DNA from: Calocera cornea HHB12733
Taxonomy: Eukaryota > Basidiomycota > Dacrymycetes > Dacrymycetales > Dacrymycetaceae
NCBI GenBank assembly: GCA_001632435.1
Contig: KV424047.1
Span: forward strand, 26,918 to 90,917
DNA: 64,000 nucleotides
Direction of reading: 5' to 3'
Part shown: one piece after another, positions 63,909 through 64,000 of the stretch
How positions within the stretch are numbered: the stretch's first letter is position 1
Layout: each line of letters opens with the position of its first letter
Program-made: the position numbers and the translations under genes
The notes under the pieces: model-generated
Told to the model about the DNA's origin: nothing
The model's database searches: none
Seen by the model: only the letters and a program-made list of their open reading frames with translations

Positions 63909-64000
63909 ATACAAGGGCACAGGAAGGCTAGACAACACTTCCGACATGTTTTGGATAGCGGTGCACTCCGAATTCCTATATATAGTAGACTAGGATAGTA

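Larger units (their letters stand above)
62266..64000. other. Gene-free terminal region with hairpins and telomere-like repeats
   Basis: No protein gene can be supported. After about 62730 the sequence holds a series of perfect short hairpins, a degenerate CCCTAA tract, AT-rich patches (63500-63545, TATATATATA) and an ATTCC/GGAAT-rich block (63655-63908) bounded by a 13-base inverted repeat. The character differs from all other spacers in the window. Confidence 0.6.

Noticed and set aside
1..64000. CRISPR arrays, bacterial operons, rRNA or tRNA genes
   Set aside because: None seen; spliced fungal genes throughout and no convincing tRNA promoter boxes. A covariance-model search would be decisive.

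Overview
The window is nuclear DNA of a filamentous basidiomycete, most likely an Agaricomycete. The evidence is short GT-AG introns of about 50-70 bases, single-exon F-box proteins of the agaricomycete type, families such as GPHR, TPX2-like, APH/AIM9-like, GH71 and GH105, and high GC content in the left half. Gene models below were spliced by hand; each complete multi-exon model adds up to a whole number of codons. A run of 100 N (12641-12740) marks an assembly gap inside a cyclin gene.

Left half (1-27 kb): a mitochondrial P-loop ATPase (minus, cut by the window edge), two unrelated cytochrome P450s, about 3 kb with no gene, a Pcl-type cyclin (cut by the gap), about 4.3 kb of gene-free DNA carrying a 474-bp Mutator-like MITE with a perfect 10-bp target duplication, the arginine-specific carbamoyl-phosphate synthase large subunit CPA2, an APH-fold kinase-like protein and a TPX2-domain spindle protein.

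Middle (27-42 kb): duplications dominate. Two aquaglyceroporin paralogues with recognisably related promoters and downstream flanks enclose an inverted OBAP (DUF1264) gene. GH71 and GH105 secreted hydrolases follow. A second tandem duplication copied the 3' end of the GH105 gene together with an F-box gene, leaving a GH105 relic at about 39.5 kb between a stop-interrupted F-box copy and an intact one.

Right part (42-62 kb): an asteroid/XPG-like protein, an NADPH-dependent FMN reductase, then F-box genes, truncated F-box relics and a hAT-like MITE, followed by GPHR, another F-box gene, a Tda10-like glycerate kinase and a small membrane protein. In total there are eight F-box loci (five intact, one with an in-frame stop, two truncated), and several share a promoter cassette.

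The last 1.7 kb has no gene. It is AT-richer and contains a series of short perfect hairpins, degenerate CCCTAA telomere-like repeats and an ATTCC/GGAAT-rich inverted-repeat block, which suggests subtelomeric or transposon-derived DNA. The most interesting signals are the birth-and-death F-box cluster with its shared promoter cassette, the two MITEs with target duplications, and the diverging aquaglyceroporin pair (NPA to NPS).
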